This document shows positions 24,372 through 33,940 of a stretch of DNA of 64,000 nucleotides, one piece after another. The notes beneath the pieces are model-generated. The model was not told the DNA's origin, made no database searches, and saw only the letters and a program-made list of their open reading frames with translations. Position 1 is the first letter of the stretch. Each line of letters opens with the position of its first letter. The translations under genes and the position numbers were made by a program. The stretch is from Bacillota bacterium (lineage in GTDB: Bacteria > Bacillota > SHA-98 > UBA4971). Location of the stretch: assembly GCA_012516125.1 (NCBI GenBank), contig JAAYXB010000090.1, positions 1 to 64,000 on the forward strand. The letters are read 5' to 3'.

Positions 24372-25586
24372 TCACGGGTGCCGGCTATCGGTACCGCTTG
24401 CGTGCTGCGCTCCGCGCGTCCGTGCATCGTCCCATCCCGGGAGTGCCTCCTGCTCCACCACCTCCGCCGCGCCGCAGCGGCGGCGGTGCGGTCCGGCTGC
24501 GGCGACCGCGGACACGATCTTGCCCGCCAACACGCCCGCTGCGCCCGCCGCCAGGAAGAAGGCGGGGTCCTCATCTAGTCCCCGCCCCATCGTGCTGACG
24601 CGGACGTCCTCGCGCCCAAGTCTCTCCACGGCGGGACGCCCGTCCTCAACTAGGACGACGTGCCGCCGGTCTATCCCGTCCTCGGCAAGCTGAAGCCTGA
24701 GGCGGCGCCACTCATCGCGGTCTAGCTCCGGCAGGACTACGAGGCACCTTGCCAGGGCCACCCTGGAAAGGACCGTGAGGGTGTGATGGCTCACCCCAAA
24801 GTGCCTCGCCCGCCCGTCGGAGAAGCTCACCCGCGGCGCGATCACCGGGGTCCCTCCCAGAGAATACGCCGCGTTGGCCGCTTCTCCCTGCTGGATCCCG
24901 GAAAACCCGTACTTCGTCCCCGTCCCGGCCTGCCCGGGGCCCATGGCGACGATGATGGCGTCGCCCTGCGCGCACGCCCGCGCCGCGGCGAGGGCCGAGT
25001 AAAGGCTCACCGCCTCGAGGTCTCCGCCGAACGCGTGGCCACAGGTGATGACGGAGTCGAGAAGGCCCTTTTCACGCAGCTCGGGCACGAGCCTGCTGTA
25101 CGCAAGGGGCAGGGCTCCGCCATCTGTCATCACGTACACGACCCGCATCCTCTCGCCGACGATCTCCTTTATCCCGGCGGCGACCGGCGCTATCATGCTG
25201 TGGAGCTCGCAGGCCACCACGGGGGCGCCCTCCAGCGATGAGAAGGCCTCCACCGCCTGACGGTGGGGGCTTGCCTCCTCCTCCACGGCGAGGCACCGAA
25301 CCTGCATCGGCGTGTAGCGGACCTTCATTATGTGGCCCGGGCCCGGCCCCATGTCAAGACCCTCCCTGCCGGCCACCCACATGACGAAATGGTGACCTCC
25401 AGTGCCGAGGCCGAGCTCGACCGCGGTCGTGTTCAGGACGACCTCATCGCCCGGCGCGCACGGGCCGGTCAACGCCTCGTAGCATAAGGCCTCGGTTGCC
25501 TTCCCCTCGCACACGACGTCGGCCTTCACCACACCCGGGCCGAACGGCGTCACCGATTTCACCACGCCCGTCCTCACCCTTATCAT
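24372..25586 (-). CDS. DUF3866 family protein
   Basis: This protein of about 404 aa has the conserved DUF3866 features: TGVVKSVTPFGPGVVKADVV, NTTAVELGLGTGGHHFVMW, MTDGGALPLAYSRLV and AMGPGQAGTGTKYGFSG. The last 40 residues are Arg/Ala/His-rich and probably variable. I use ATG 25586 (MIRVRTG); AAGGAGG lies about 17 bases upstream, so GTG 25589 is equally possible. The longer frame to 25676 has no support. The function is unknown. It neighbours nudF and the EndoQ-like gene. Confidence 0.8.
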   Translation of the reverse strand: MIRVRTGVVKSVTPFGPGVVKADVVCEGKATEALCYEALTGPCAPGDEVVLNTTAVELGLGTGGHHFVMWVAGREGLDMGPGPGHIMKVRYTPMQVRCLAVEEEASPHRQAVEAFSSLEGAPVVACELHSMIAPVAAGIKEIVGERMRVVYVMTDGGALPLAYSRLVPELREKGLLDSVITCGHAFGGDLEAVSLYSALAAARACAQGDAIIVAMGPGQAGTGTKYGFSGIQQGEAANAAYSLGGTPVIAPRVSFSDGRARHFGVSHHTLTVLSRVALARCLVVLPELDRDEWRRLRLQLAEDGIDRRHVVLVEDGRPAVERLGREDVRVSTMGRGLDEDPAFFLAAGAAGVLAGKIVSAVAAAGPHRRRCGAAEVVEQEALPGWDDARTRGAQHASGTDSRHP

Positions 25587-25733
25587 CACCGCGCCGCCAA
25601 CGAACCTCCTTGAAGGGATGCGCCATTTTCTGTCGTATCTCGCATTAGAATATGTTCCCCGGTCCGGGGGCAGCATACCCTATAAGTCGAGGGACCCAGG
25701 TCCGCGTCATTTAGGGGACTGGCATTCTGTGTC

Positions 25734-25845
25734 GGGTTGCCGGTGCTTGCACGACCGGGCGTCAAAATCCGGCCACTTGCCGCAAGGCCGGATTTTGTCG
25801 AGGCTCCCCGCTCGGGGCGCCCACGGGAGTTCAACACCGCAAGCC
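25734..25845. repeat. short inverted-repeat element, best copy (copy B)
   Basis: This element of about 112 bp lies between divergent genes. The left end is GGGTTGCCGGTGCTTGCACG; the right end (25829-25844) is a degenerate inverted copy. The centre holds a perfect 12-bp stem, CAAAATCCGGCC (25763-25774) with GGCCGGATTTTG (25786-25797), and further small stems such as CCCCG/CGGGG at about 25807-25818. Related copies are at 20797-20919 and 18076-18136, with solo ends at 6793, 22065 and 37526. There is no ORF, so it is MITE-like and non-autonomous if mobile. Confidence 0.65.
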
Positions 25846-25911
25846 GGTGGAGGCATGCGAGCGACCTCTGAACACAAAGCTACACAAAGCCAATGACCAG
25901 GGGGAATCAGC

Positions 25912-26523
25912 GTGAGCAGATGGCAATTCTGGATCGCTATCTTCATCGCCCTCGCGCTCGCAGGGTGGTCGGTGGGGGTGTCCACGAGGCTCACCCGCGA
26001 CCTTGCGCGCGTGGAGAAGGACCTCGACCGCGCCTTTACGGACCTTGCGGCGCTGTCGAAGCGGGTCTCCGAGACGAAGGCAGCCGTCCAGCCCCGCCCG
26101 GCTGCTGAGGTGACTGTGTATTACGGGCGCACCACGCAAACCGACTCCTATCTCGTTCCCGTCAGGATGACTGTGCCTGCAGGAACCGACGCCATGCGGG
26201 GAGCACTCGAGCTCCTCGTCCAGGGGCCTGCGCCCGGGACAGGCCTCGAAAGGCTCATCCCGGAAGGAACCCGAGTGCTCGGCGTCACGACAAGCGGCGA
26301 CCTGGCCACAGCTGACTTCAGCAGCGAGATCCGCACGCGCTTCCCAGGGGGCAGCCGCACCGAGGAGCTTCTGGTCTGGTCCATCGTCAACACTCTTACG
26401 GAGTTCCCGGGGATCGCGAGGGTGCAGATCCTTGTGGATGGCAAGAAGGAGGAGAGCATCGGCGGCCATGTAGGCGTCGATGCCCCCCTGGAAAGGAACG
26501 CTAACCTAATAAGGTCTGAGTAA
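25912..26523 (+). CDS. GerMN domain lipoprotein-like/secreted protein
   Basis: This 203-aa protein has an N-terminal membrane anchor (about residues 5-25), a short coiled region (LARVEKDLDRAFTDLAALSK) and a GerMN domain. The domain shows VTVYYGRTTQTDSYLVPV, RGALELLVQGPAPGTGLERL and LVWSIVNTLTEFPGIARV. GerM-type proteins act in spore formation and germination. There is no lipobox Cys, so it is a membrane-anchored type. The start is GTG 25912 with GGGGGAA upstream. It reads divergently from the DUF3866 gene. Confidence 0.85.
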   Translation: MSRWQFWIAIFIALALAGWSVGVSTRLTRDLARVEKDLDRAFTDLAALSKRVSETKAAVQPRPAAEVTVYYGRTTQTDSYLVPVRMTVPAGTDAMRGALELLVQGPAPGTGLERLIPEGTRVLGVTTSGDLATADFSSEIRTRFPGGSRTEELLVWSIVNTLTEFPGIARVQILVDGKKEESIGGHVGVDAPLERNANLIRSE

Positions 26524-26552
26524 GCTTGCCGTTCCCGGCATTGGTGGTCGCC

Positions 26553-26572
26553 GGTATCATGGCTCCGATACC
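26553..26572. terminator. hairpin after the GerMN gene
   Basis: GGTATC (26553-26558) and GATACC (26567-26572) form a perfect stem with an 8-nt loop, 30 bp past the stop. There is no T-run. It lies in the 226-bp convergent gap between the GerMN gene and the VOR operon. Confidence 0.35.
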
Positions 26573-26749
26573 AGGGCGCCGCGCTCGCCGCCATGTGCGA
26601 GGTAGCGAGTGGGCAACGAACTCCGGTGTTCCAGAGACGGTCGGATGTTGCAGTGTGTGCGCCGGTCCGCTATGTCTCGTCCGACGCACATAGCCTGGCA
26701 CATACCCTGGAGCTTGGTCATCCAAGGGACCGCCAGCTAATGTCGCGGC

Positions 26750-27304
26750 TCACCTCGCTGCAGACGCCGAGACGGCGATCTCCATCCCACGAGCGATAGC
26801 CTGTTGGTTGAGCGGGATCAGACCGTGGCGGCGCTCCGGCAGCACCTTCTTCATCGCCTCCAGCACCGTATCCACGCCAACCACCCTGGTTACGCCGAGG
26901 TACGCCCCGAGCGCGACCATGTTCGCGACCCTGACGTCCCCGATCTCGTCGGCTATCTGGTTGGCCGGCACAGCAACGACCCTGACATCGTTCCTCGCCG
27001 GCTTCACGTCCACAAGAGACCTGTTATAGATGATGAGACCGCCCGGTCTCACCATCCCCTGGAACTTCTCCAGGGACGGCCTGTTCATCGCAACCACGCT
27101 CGTGGGCTCGCTCACGAGGGGTGAGGCGATCTCCTTCTCTGACACGACCACACCGCAGTTGGCGGTGCCACCGCGCATCTCAGGGCCGTACGAAGGCATC
27201 CATGTCACGTTACGGCCCTCCATCATCCCGGCGTATGTGACGAGCTGCCCCATGAGGAGCACGCCCTGCCCACCGAACCCTGCGAAGATGACCTCCTCGT
27301 GCAT
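26750..27304 (-). CDS. 2-oxoacid:ferredoxin oxidoreductase, gamma subunit
   Basis: This 184-aa gamma subunit of a four-part 2-oxoacid:ferredoxin oxidoreductase begins MHEEVIFAGFGGQGVLLMGQ. Family motifs WMPSYGPEMRGGTANC and MVRPGGLIIYNRSLV follow. I start at ATG 27304, right after the beta-subunit stop (TAG at 27309-27307); the frame extension to 27376 lies in the beta gene. It is the last gene of the operon. Given leucine dehydrogenase and Ptb/Buk nearby, the likely substrates are branched-chain 2-oxo acids. Confidence 0.9.
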   Translation of the reverse strand: MHEEVIFAGFGGQGVLLMGQLVTYAGMMEGRNVTWMPSYGPEMRGGTANCGVVVSEKEIASPLVSEPTSVVAMNRPSLEKFQGMVRPGGLIIYNRSLVDVKPARNDVRVVAVPANQIADEIGDVRVANMVALGAYLGVTRVVGVDTVLEAMKKVLPERRHGLIPLNQQAIARGMEIAVSASAAR

Positions 27305-27306
27305 GG

Positions 27307-28053
27307 CTAGCCCACCTCCGGAACCCTGGTGTATTCCCCGAGCGGGTAGTATACGGCCATCTTGTCGTCCACCCACTTGAGAGCCTCAACGGGGGTCATC
27401 CCCCAGTTCGTGGGGCACGTGGACAGGAACTCCACCAGGCTGAAACCCTTTCCCTCGAGCTGCGTCTCGAACGCCTTCTTCACAGCGCGCCTGGCCTTGG
27501 CAACGTTGGCGGGGCTCGTCACGGACACCCGGGCGATGTACGCAGCCCCTGAGAGCGACGATAAGAGCTCGCAGACCCTTATGGGATGGCCGGCCACCTC
27601 AGGATCCCGTCCCCTCGGAGATGTGGTGGTCTTCTGACCTGGGAGGGTCGTGGGGGCCATCTGACCGCCGGTCATGCCGTATATGGCGTTGTTCACGAAG
27701 ATGACCGTAATCTTCTCGCCCCTCGATGCCGCGTGCACTATCTCGCCGGCTCCAATGGAGGCGAGATCGCCATCCCCCTGGTAGGTGAAGACGACGGAAT
27801 TGGGCGACGCACGCTTGATCCCAGTCGCCACCGCCGGCGCTCTCCCATGGGAAGCCTCAACGAAATCGCAATTGAAGTAGTCGTAGGCCAGCACCGCGCA
27901 GCCCACCGGCGAGATGCCCACGGTGCGTTCACGCACGCCCAGCTCGTCGATGACCTCGGCGATGAGCCGGTGAATGATGCCGTGGGTGCACCCTGGGCAG
28001 TAATGAGTCGGCACGTCGGCCAGCGCCTCGGGCCGCCCGAACACTTTCTGCAT
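27307..28053 (-). CDS. 2-oxoacid:ferredoxin oxidoreductase, beta (TPP) subunit
   Basis: This 248-aa thiamine-diphosphate subunit carries the catalytic Cys region [15 protein letters not shown] and the TPP motif from [17 protein letters not shown] to [18 protein letters not shown]. It oxidatively decarboxylates the 2-oxo acid bound at the interface with the alpha subunit. It is 3 bp after the alpha gene and 2 bp before gamma, so the operon is tightly packed. The length is normal. Confidence 0.92.
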   Translation of the reverse strand: MQKVFGRPEALADVPTHYCPGCTHGIIHRLIAEVIDELGVRERTVGISPVGCAVLAYDYFNCDFVEASHGRAPAVATGIKRASPNSVVFTYQGDGDLASIGAGEIVHAASRGEKITVIFVNNAIYGMTGGQMAPTTLPGQKTTTSPRGRDPEVAGHPIRVCELLSSLSGAAYIARVSVTSPANVAKARRAVKKAFETQLEGKGFSLVEFLSTCPTNWGMTPVEALKWVDDKMAVYYPLGEYTRVPEVG

Positions 28054-28056
28054 TCC

Positions 28057-29121
28057 TCACGCCCCCCTTTCCACGATCTTGACGATGTCGTCCAATATCT
28101 CCCTGGGCGAGGGGCTCATGCCTCCGGTCCTCCCGTAGAAGTGCACCGGCTTCGTCTCGCCGAGGGCCAGCCTCACGTCTTCCACCATTTGGCCGAGGCT
28201 CATCTCCACTACCAGCACGTGCGCTGCACCCGCCGCTGCGGTAGCAAGCGCCTCGTACGGGAACGGCCACAGGCTTATCGGTCTGAAAAGGCCGACCCGC
28301 AGGCCCCGCTCTCTGGCCCTGTCCAGCGCGGCGCGGGCGATACGGGCCGTGGTGCCGTAAGCCACCAGCACCACGTCGGCGTCCTCTGTCATGTGCGTGG
28401 CATAACGCACCTCTTCCGCGGCCATGCGTTTGTACTTCTCCGCCAGGCGCAGGTTATGCTTCTCCAGCTTCGCCGGGTCAAGGTAGAGGGATGTTATGAC
28501 GTTCTTCGGCCGCCCCGCCGCGCCGGTGGTGGCCCAGGTCTTGGGCGGGAGATCCGCCCTCGGCGGCCGCTTCCGCATCTCCACCGGCTCCATCATCTGG
28601 CCGAGGATCGCGTCGCCGAGGATCATGACGGGGTTGCGATACATGTCGGCGAGGTCGAACGCCTCCATTGTGAGGTCCACGAGCTCCTGCACCGTGGACG
28701 GGCCGAGCACCAGGAGGTGATAGTCGCCATGGCCGCCCCCCTTCGTCGCCTGGAAGTAGTCGGATTGCGCTCCCTGAATGCCCCCGAGACCTGGGCCGCC
28801 GCGCACGATATTCACAACCACGCACGGAAGCTCGGCACCGGCCATATACGAGATGGCCTCCTGCATGAGGCTTATCCCCGGGCTCGACGAGGTGGTCATG
28901 ACGCGAGCCCCAGCGCACGCGGCGCCGTACACCATGTTGCTTCCGGCGACCTCGCTCTCGGCTTGCAGGAACACCCCTCCCACCTCTGGCATACGCCTTG
29001 ACATGTACTCGGGAATCTCGTTCTGGGGGGTTATCGGGTACCCGAAAAAACACCTGCATCCGGCCATTATGGCCGCCTCGGCCACCGCTTCGTTACCCTT
29101 CATCAGGACCTTCTCTCCCAT
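28057..29121 (-). CDS. vorB: 2-oxoacid:ferredoxin oxidoreductase, alpha subunit (VorB type)
   Basis: This 354-aa alpha subunit has the PFOR domain I signature [20 protein letters not shown] followed by [13 protein letters not shown], the [15 protein letters not shown] loop, and a domain II core ([17 protein letters not shown]). It resembles VorB, the branched-chain (3-methyl-2-oxobutanoate) type, more than KorA, mainly by genetic context. Substrate preference is inferred. It lies between the ferredoxin subunit and the beta subunit. Confidence 0.9.
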   Translation of the reverse strand: MGEKVLMKGNEAVAEAAIMAGCRCFFGYPITPQNEIPEYMSRRMPEVGGVFLQAESEVAGSNMVYGAACAGARVMTTSSSPGISLMQEAISYMAGAELPCVVVNIVRGGPGLGGIQGAQSDYFQATKGGGHGDYHLLVLGPSTVQELVDLTMEAFDLADMYRNPVMILGDAILGQMMEPVEMRKRPPRADLPPKTWATTGAAGRPKNVITSLYLDPAKLEKHNLRLAEKYKRMAAEEVRYATHMTEDADVVLVAYGTTARIARAALDRARERGLRVGLFRPISLWPFPYEALATAAAGAAHVLVVEMSLGQMVEDVRLALGETKPVHFYGRTGGMSPSPREILDDIVKIVERGA

Positions 29122-29136
29122 GCGCGCCCTGCCTCC

Positions 29137-29340
29137 CTATCGGTAAACTTCGATGGCCACTTCAGGGCACATCCGGGCGCAGGCGGTGCAGGAGTTGCAC
29201 CGCTCCTCGTCTACTATGGTGGCCGGATGAAACCCCTTGCTGTTGAAGTGCTCAGCCATTGTGAGGATCTTCCTCGGACAGAAGGTCACGCAAAGCTCGC
29301 ACCCCTTGCACCTCTCCTCGTTGAACACGACCTTCGGCAT
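29137..29340 (-). CDS. ferredoxin-like delta subunit, two [4Fe-4S] clusters
   Basis: This 67-aa protein has two cluster motifs, CKGCELCVTFCP and CNSCTACARMCP. It is the electron-carrying delta subunit of the VOR complex and passes electrons from the TPP site to free ferredoxin. It is 12 bp after the butyrate kinase gene and 15 bp before vorB. The length is typical for 2-oxoacid oxidoreductase delta subunits. Confidence 0.93.
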   Translation of the reverse strand: MPKVVFNEERCKGCELCVTFCPRKILTMAEHFNSKGFHPATIVDEERCNSCTACARMCPEVAIEVYR

Positions 29341-29352
29341 GTTGCAAACCTC

Positions 29353-30471
29353 CTACTTGTACGCCTTGGCCTCCTCCTCGCCCCGCAGGACCCGGAGGCA
29401 GGCCTCGGCGAGCGCCTGCATCTCGTTCTCGCCCGGGTACACGATCACCGGTGCTATAAAGCCCACCCTGTCCTGTATCCATTCCACCAGGCGGCGCGAG
29501 TGCGCAAGGCCCCCCGTGAGGATTATGGCATCGATGTCCCCCGAAAGCACTGTCGCGTACGCCCCTATCTCCTTGGCCACCTGGTAGGCCATGGCCTCGT
29601 AGATCAGTCTCGCGTGTTCGTCCCCTGCATCGATGCGCCTCTCAATCTCGACTGCGTCGCTCGTCCCGAGGTGTGCCACGAGCCCCCCACCGCCGACCAG
29701 TTTCCTCATCATGTCGTCCTCACTGTATTTGCCCGAGAAACACAGGCCAACCACGCCGAGGGCGGGAAGCGCTCCCGCCCTCTCGGGGGTGAAGGGACCC
29801 TCTCCGTCGAGCCCGTTGCTCACATCGACCACCCGCCCCTTGAGATGGGCGCCGACGGTGATCCCGCCACCTAAATGCGCGACGACGAGGTTTACATCCT
29901 CGTAGCGCATACCCATGTCTCTCGCCGCCCGCCTCGCAACGGCCTTCTGATTGAGGGCGTGGAAAATGCTTCGTCGCGGGATCTCCGGAAGTCCCGAGAG
30001 CCTCGCCACCTCCCACATCTCATCGACAACGATCGGGTCAGCGATGTACGCTCGCACACTCGCTCGAGCCGCGATTTCTCGCGCCAGAGGCGCGCCGAGG
30101 TTCGAGGCATGGGGCACCGAGCCGTTACCGACGAGGTCGTGCACCATCTCGTCGTTTACCTCGTACACCCCGCCCTCGACAGGCTTCAGGAGGCCCCCGC
30201 GCCCGACGACCGCGTCAAACCTGCTCACGGTCTCCCCATGTCTCTCAAGGGCCTCAAGGATCGCATCGAGCCTCAACCGATACTGCTCAAGGACACCGCC
30301 GAGCCTCGCCAGCTCTCTGCTGTCATGGGATATGGTCTCCTGGAAGACTATATCATCGTCAAAGTACACAGCGATCTTGGTCGACGTGGACCCGGGGTTG
30401 ATCACTAGGATCCGGAAGCCGTCACGGCGACGAGCTACGGGCCCAGGAGTACCGCCTTCGGTGCAAGTCAT
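29353..30471 (-). CDS. buk: butyrate kinase (branched-chain fatty-acid kinase), copy 1
   Basis: This 372-aa acetokinase-family enzyme makes ATP from acyl phosphate. Motifs are VINPGSTSTKIAVYF (adenosine/phosphate loop), VAHLGGGITVGAHLKG and ILTGGLAHSRRLVEWI. Compared with copy 2 (32656-33726) it has about 15 extra N-terminal residues. The two copies are clearly paralogous, sharing for example HLGTSDAVEIERRIDAGDEH versus HLGTSDAV-type blocks. In this operon the likely substrates are isovaleryl-, isobutyryl- or butyryl-phosphate. Confidence 0.92.
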   Translation of the reverse strand: MTCTEGGTPGPVARRRDGFRILVINPGSTSTKIAVYFDDDIVFQETISHDSRELARLGGVLEQYRLRLDAILEALERHGETVSRFDAVVGRGGLLKPVEGGVYEVNDEMVHDLVGNGSVPHASNLGAPLAREIAARASVRAYIADPIVVDEMWEVARLSGLPEIPRRSIFHALNQKAVARRAARDMGMRYEDVNLVVAHLGGGITVGAHLKGRVVDVSNGLDGEGPFTPERAGALPALGVVGLCFSGKYSEDDMMRKLVGGGGLVAHLGTSDAVEIERRIDAGDEHARLIYEAMAYQVAKEIGAYATVLSGDIDAIILTGGLAHSRRLVEWIQDRVGFIAPVIVYPGENEMQALAEACLRVLRGEEEAKAYK

Positions 30472-30613
30472 AAGCTACGTCCCCTCTTCGTTTCGTGTTT
30501 AGCGCACGCGGTCTTTCTCCATCAGGGAGCCCGGGGGAGCGCACATAGCCTTTCGGTCACAGGCGTGCGGGCGGCCGCGCCGCGCTCACCGGCCCTGCAT
30601 CACCCTGGCCGCC

Positions 30614-31684
30614 TTACGCCGGCACGTAGACCTTGTGAATCCTCCCCAGCTTCGCTATCCTTTCCTCGGCGAGCCAGGCCGCTGCCTTGTAGGTGGGGAT
30701 CCTCTCCCGTTTCGCTATCCCGATGACCCTGAGTACGTTCTCGTAGATGCCCGCCGCCTTGCGCAGAGCCCTCTCCCTGTTGTAACCGTAGAATTCGTCA
30801 GCGACGTTTATGACTCCTCCCGCGTTGATGATGTAATCGGGAGCGTAGAGTATTCCCATGTCTTCCAGGGCGTCGCCGTGCCGCTCCTCCTTGAGCTGGT
30901 TGTTCGCGGCACCCGCCACGATCTTGCATTTCAACTTCGGAAGAGTCTCATCGTTTATCACCGCGCCCAGGGCGCACGGGCAGAACACGTCGCACTCGAT
31001 GTCGAACACTTTGTCCGGAGCCACCGGCTTCGCCCCGAAGTCGTCGGCCGCCTTCTTCACCCGGTCCTCATAGATGTCTGTGACATACACCTTCGCCCCT
31101 TCTTCGGTAAGGTATCTCACGACGTTGTAGCCCACGTGGCCCGCGCCCTGGACAACGACGGTCCTGTCTTTGAGGGAGTCGCTCCCGAACACCTCCAGCG
31201 CACACGCCTTCATGCCGCGCACGACCCCGAACGCGGTCACAGGAGACGGGTCGCCGCTGGACCCAGCCGCCGCAGAGAGGCCCAGCACATGGTCGGTCTC
31301 GGTGTGGACGATCTCCATGTCCTCCACGCTCACCCCAACATCCTCGGCTGTAAGATACCGGCCGCCCAGGGTGTCCACGAACCTCCCGAACGCGCGGAAG
31401 AGCGCCTCAGACTTGTCCTTGCGCGGGTCGCCGATGATGACGGACTTGCCTCCGCCGAAGTCGAGGCCGGCGGCGGCATTCTTATACGTCATCCCCCGGG
31501 CAAGCCGCAGGGCGTCGACTATGGCTTCCTCCTCCGACGGATAAGGCCACATCCTGCACCCGCCGAGAGCAGGGCCGAGCGTCGTGTCGTGGATGGCTAT
31601 GATGGCCCGCAGCCCCGACGCCTCGTCGTTTGCGAAAACCACCTGCTCGAACCCGTACCGCCCCATCTCTTCAAAGATCTTCAT
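30614..31684 (-). CDS. leucine (branched-chain amino acid) dehydrogenase
   Basis: This 356-aa Glu/Leu/Phe/Val dehydrogenase deaminates branched-chain amino acids to 2-oxo acids with NAD+. The catalytic lysine region is [19 protein letters not shown]; the second substrate motif is [14 protein letters not shown]; the NAD fold is [33 protein letters not shown] follows. The length and the gene neighbours fit leucine dehydrogenase (bcd/ldh). The start is ATG 31684 with GGAGGAGGT upstream; the frame extension to 32134 runs antisense-like through ptb and is rejected. Confidence 0.9.
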   Translation of the reverse strand: MKIFEEMGRYGFEQVVFANDEASGLRAIIAIHDTTLGPALGGCRMWPYPSEEEAIVDALRLARGMTYKNAAAGLDFGGGKSVIIGDPRKDKSEALFRAFGRFVDTLGGRYLTAEDVGVSVEDMEIVHTETDHVLGLSAAAGSSGDPSPVTAFGVVRGMKACALEVFGSDSLKDRTVVVQGAGHVGYNVVRYLTEEGAKVYVTDIYEDRVKKAADDFGAKPVAPDKVFDIECDVFCPCALGAVINDETLPKLKCKIVAGAANNQLKEERHGDALEDMGILYAPDYIINAGGVINVADEFYGYNRERALRKAAGIYENVLRVIGIAKRERIPTYKAAAWLAEERIAKLGRIHKVYVPA

Positions 31685-31727
31685 CTTCGGACCTCCTCCT
31701 TCGCCGTGCCCATGTTTCTCCAGGCCG

Positions 31728-32627
31728 TCACTTAGACAGAAGCACCCCGAGAGCAAGGGAATACACCTTCGCCATGTGCGAGTCGGACCTCGACGTAACC
31801 ACAACAGGCGCCTTTGCACCCACCACCACGCTGGCGGCGCACCCACCTGCCAGGTAAACCAGGGTCTTATAGAACACGTTCCCCGCCTCGATGTCAGGTA
31901 CGATGAGTATATCGGCACGCCCGGCCACAGGGCTCGAGATCCCCTTGTGGCTGGCGGCCGCAGAGGATATGGCGTTATCCAGCGCGAGCGGCCCGTCCAC
32001 GATGCCCCCCTTGATCTGGCCGCGCTCCGACATTTTCGCAAGACACGCGGCATCAATGGTGGCAGGCATATCAGGGTTGACGGTCTCGACGGCCGCGAGG
32101 GCCGCAACGCGCGGCTCTGAGACCCCAAGCGCACGTGCCACGTCTATGGCGTTCTGGGTGATCTGCGCCTTCTCGGCCAGGCCAGGCGCGATGTTCATCG
32201 CCCCATCGCTGAAGATGAGGAGGCGATCGAGCCGTGGCGCCTCAAACACCGACAGGTGCGAGAGCAGCCGCCCCGTGCGAAGGCCGATCTCCTTGTCGAG
32301 CACCGCCCGAAGCACGTCCGCCGTGCTCACAAGGCCCTTCATCAGCAGGTCCGCCCTCCCGGAGCTCACCATCGCAACACCTGTGCGGGCGGCAGCAGCA
32401 GCGTCCCTCTCCTCCACGACGTCGTACCCCGAGAGATCCAGGCCAACCTCGGAGGCAGCCTTACCTATCGCGACAGGGTCGCCAATGAGCACGCACCTTG
32501 CGATCCCCCGTCGCGCGGCCTCGTCCGCAGCGAGAAGCACTTCAGGATCGGCAGCGGCCACTACCGCGCATGTCCTCGGACCCGCATCCTGCGCCATTTC
32601 CACGAGGTCATCCAGGCTTCTCACCAT
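31728..32627 (-). CDS. ptb: phosphate butyryltransferase
   Basis: This 299-aa acyltransferase converts acyl-CoA and phosphate to acyl phosphate. Conserved blocks are [40 protein letters not shown] and [16 protein letters not shown] choose ATG 32627 ([12 protein letters not shown]) because GGGGAG precedes it and it gives the usual length of about 300 aa. ATG 32663, overlapping the buk stop, is the alternative. It is paired with buk as in the Bacillus bkd operon. Confidence 0.92.
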   Translation of the reverse strand: MVRSLDDLVEMAQDAGPRTCAVVAAADPEVLLAADEAARRGIARCVLIGDPVAIGKAASEVGLDLSGYDVVEERDAAAAARTGVAMVSSGRADLLMKGLVSTADVLRAVLDKEIGLRTGRLLSHLSVFEAPRLDRLLIFSDGAMNIAPGLAEKAQITQNAIDVARALGVSEPRVAALAAVETVNPDMPATIDAACLAKMSERGQIKGGIVDGPLALDNAISSAAASHKGISSPVAGRADILIVPDIEAGNVFYKTLVYLAGGCAASVVVGAKAPVVVTSRSDSHMAKVYSLALGVLLSK

Positions 32628-32655
32628 TCCGGCTCCCCATCCTCCGCTCGCTCCG

Positions 32656-33726
32656 TCATTCATAGGTTCTCGCCTCTTCCTCACCCTGAAGCACTCTGAA
32701 GGCCCCCATTGCGAGGGCCTCCATCTCCTCCTCACCCGGGTAAACCCTGACCTCAGCAGCGAACTCGACCCGGCTCCGGATCATGTCCACAAGGCGCGCC
32801 GCGTTGGCAAGGCCCCCGGTTATCAGGATGGCCTGCACGTCACCCCCGAGCACACACGCCATCGCGCCGATCTCCTTGGCCACCTGGTAGGCCATTGCCT
32901 CGTACACCAGTCGGGCGTGCTCGTCCCCCTGTGCGATTCGCCTCTCCACCTCCACGGCATCGGACGTCCCCAGATAAGCCACAAGGCCGCCGCGGCCGAC
33001 CAGCTTCTTCGTGAGTTCCTCTTTTGTGTACTCGCCGGAGAAGGCAAGGCGCACAAGCCCGGCCGCAGGCACCCCGCCCGCCCGCTCGGGGCTGAACGGC
33101 CCCTGCTCGTTGGCGTTGTTCACGTCGATGATGCGCCCGGCACGGCACGCAGCCACGGATATGCCACCGCCGAGGTGAGCGACGACGTAGTTCGCGGACG
33201 CGAGGTCCACCCCCATCTCTCGCGAGGCCCGCCTCACCGCGGCCTTGATGTTCAGCGCGTGGCTCAGGCTGCGCCTGGGCAACTCCGGGAGGCCCGACAC
33301 CCTGGCAAGCGGCTCGAACTCGTCACACGACACCGGGTCCACCACGTAGGCCGGCACACCCCACCTGTCCGCGATGGCCCGAGCGATGATGCCTCCGAGG
33401 TTGGAGGCGTGAGGCCCCTGCACCTGGTTGCGCAGGTCCTCGAGCATCCTTTCGTTCACGAGGTAAGTGCCGCCGCCAACAGGGCGCAGGAGACCGCCGC
33501 GGGCCACGACCGCTGCGATACAGGCAGGCTCGATGCGCGCCTCTTCGAGAGCCTTCGTGATTTCTGATAACCTGTACTCGAACTGGTCCATGATGCTGGG
33601 AAACGATGTAATCGCCTTGTGGTCGTGGGCTAGCTTTCTTTCAAAGAGCGTGCCGGAGGGAGTGTACAGGGCAATCCTGGTGGAAGTGGAGCCGGGATTG
33701 ATGACGAGCACCTGCAACGTTTCCAC
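32656..33726 (-). CDS. buk: butyrate kinase (branched-chain fatty-acid kinase), copy 2
   Basis: This 356-aa kinase is the first gene of the eight-gene operon. Motifs are VINPGSTSTRIALY, VAHLGGGISVAACRAG, NEQGPFSPERAGGVPAAGLV and ILITGGLANAARLVDM. It is paralogous to the copy at 29353-30471. Two kinases with one phosphotransbutyrylase suggest different chain preferences, but the sequence alone does not show which. The 5' leader contains a 13-bp tandem duplication downstream of a sigma-54 promoter. Confidence 0.92.
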   Translation of the reverse strand: METLQVLVINPGSTSTRIALYTPSGTLFERKLAHDHKAITSFPSIMDQFEYRLSEITKALEEARIEPACIAAVVARGGLLRPVGGGTYLVNERMLEDLRNQVQGPHASNLGGIIARAIADRWGVPAYVVDPVSCDEFEPLARVSGLPELPRRSLSHALNIKAAVRRASREMGVDLASANYVVAHLGGGISVAACRAGRIIDVNNANEQGPFSPERAGGVPAAGLVRLAFSGEYTKEELTKKLVGRGGLVAYLGTSDAVEVERRIAQGDEHARLVYEAMAYQVAKEIGAMACVLGGDVQAILITGGLANAARLVDMIRSRVEFAAEVRVYPGEEEMEALAMGAFRVLQGEEEARTYE

Positions 33727-33822
33727 CTCAGATCGTCTCCCGCTGCAGACCCGGGCAGGCCTGCCAGGTTTTCAGCGTGCCGCCGCGCTGCCGGCATATT
33801 CTCAAGGCTCTTGCGTGCCTCT

Positions 33823-33848
33823 ATTCCATGCTAGTATTCCATGCTAGA
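33823..33848. repeat. 13-bp perfect tandem duplication
   Basis: TATTCCATGCTAG occurs twice in direct succession (33823-33835, 33836-33848). It overlaps the predicted transcription start of the sigma-54 promoter and the first bases of the buk leader. Confidence 0.85.
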
Positions 33849-33854
33849 TGGGTA

Positions 33855-33870
33855 GCAAATGTCGTGCCAC
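33855..33870 (-). promoter_or_regulatory. sigma-54 promoter of the branched-chain fermentation operon
   Basis: The minus strand reads TGGCACGACATTTGCT, a full match to TGGCAC-N5-TTGCW with 10 bp between the GG and GC dinucleotides. It is about 130 bp upstream of the buk start and directs transcription into buk-ptb-ldh-buk-vor. A PAS/sigma-54 activator gene is nearby at 37606. Together these strongly suggest enhancer-dependent, amino-acid-responsive expression. Confidence 0.8.
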
Positions 33871-33940
33871 CCATCCCCCCGGAGCCAGCTCCGCGTCAGT
33901 GCTGGTACCCTGGGCACCCCGGCGCCGCGACGCTCACGAG

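Noticed and set aside
30614-32134. N-terminal extension of leucine dehydrogenase to 506 aa
   Set aside because: The extra 150 codons overlap ptb in another frame, while ATG 31684 has a strong ribosome-binding site and gives the normal length.
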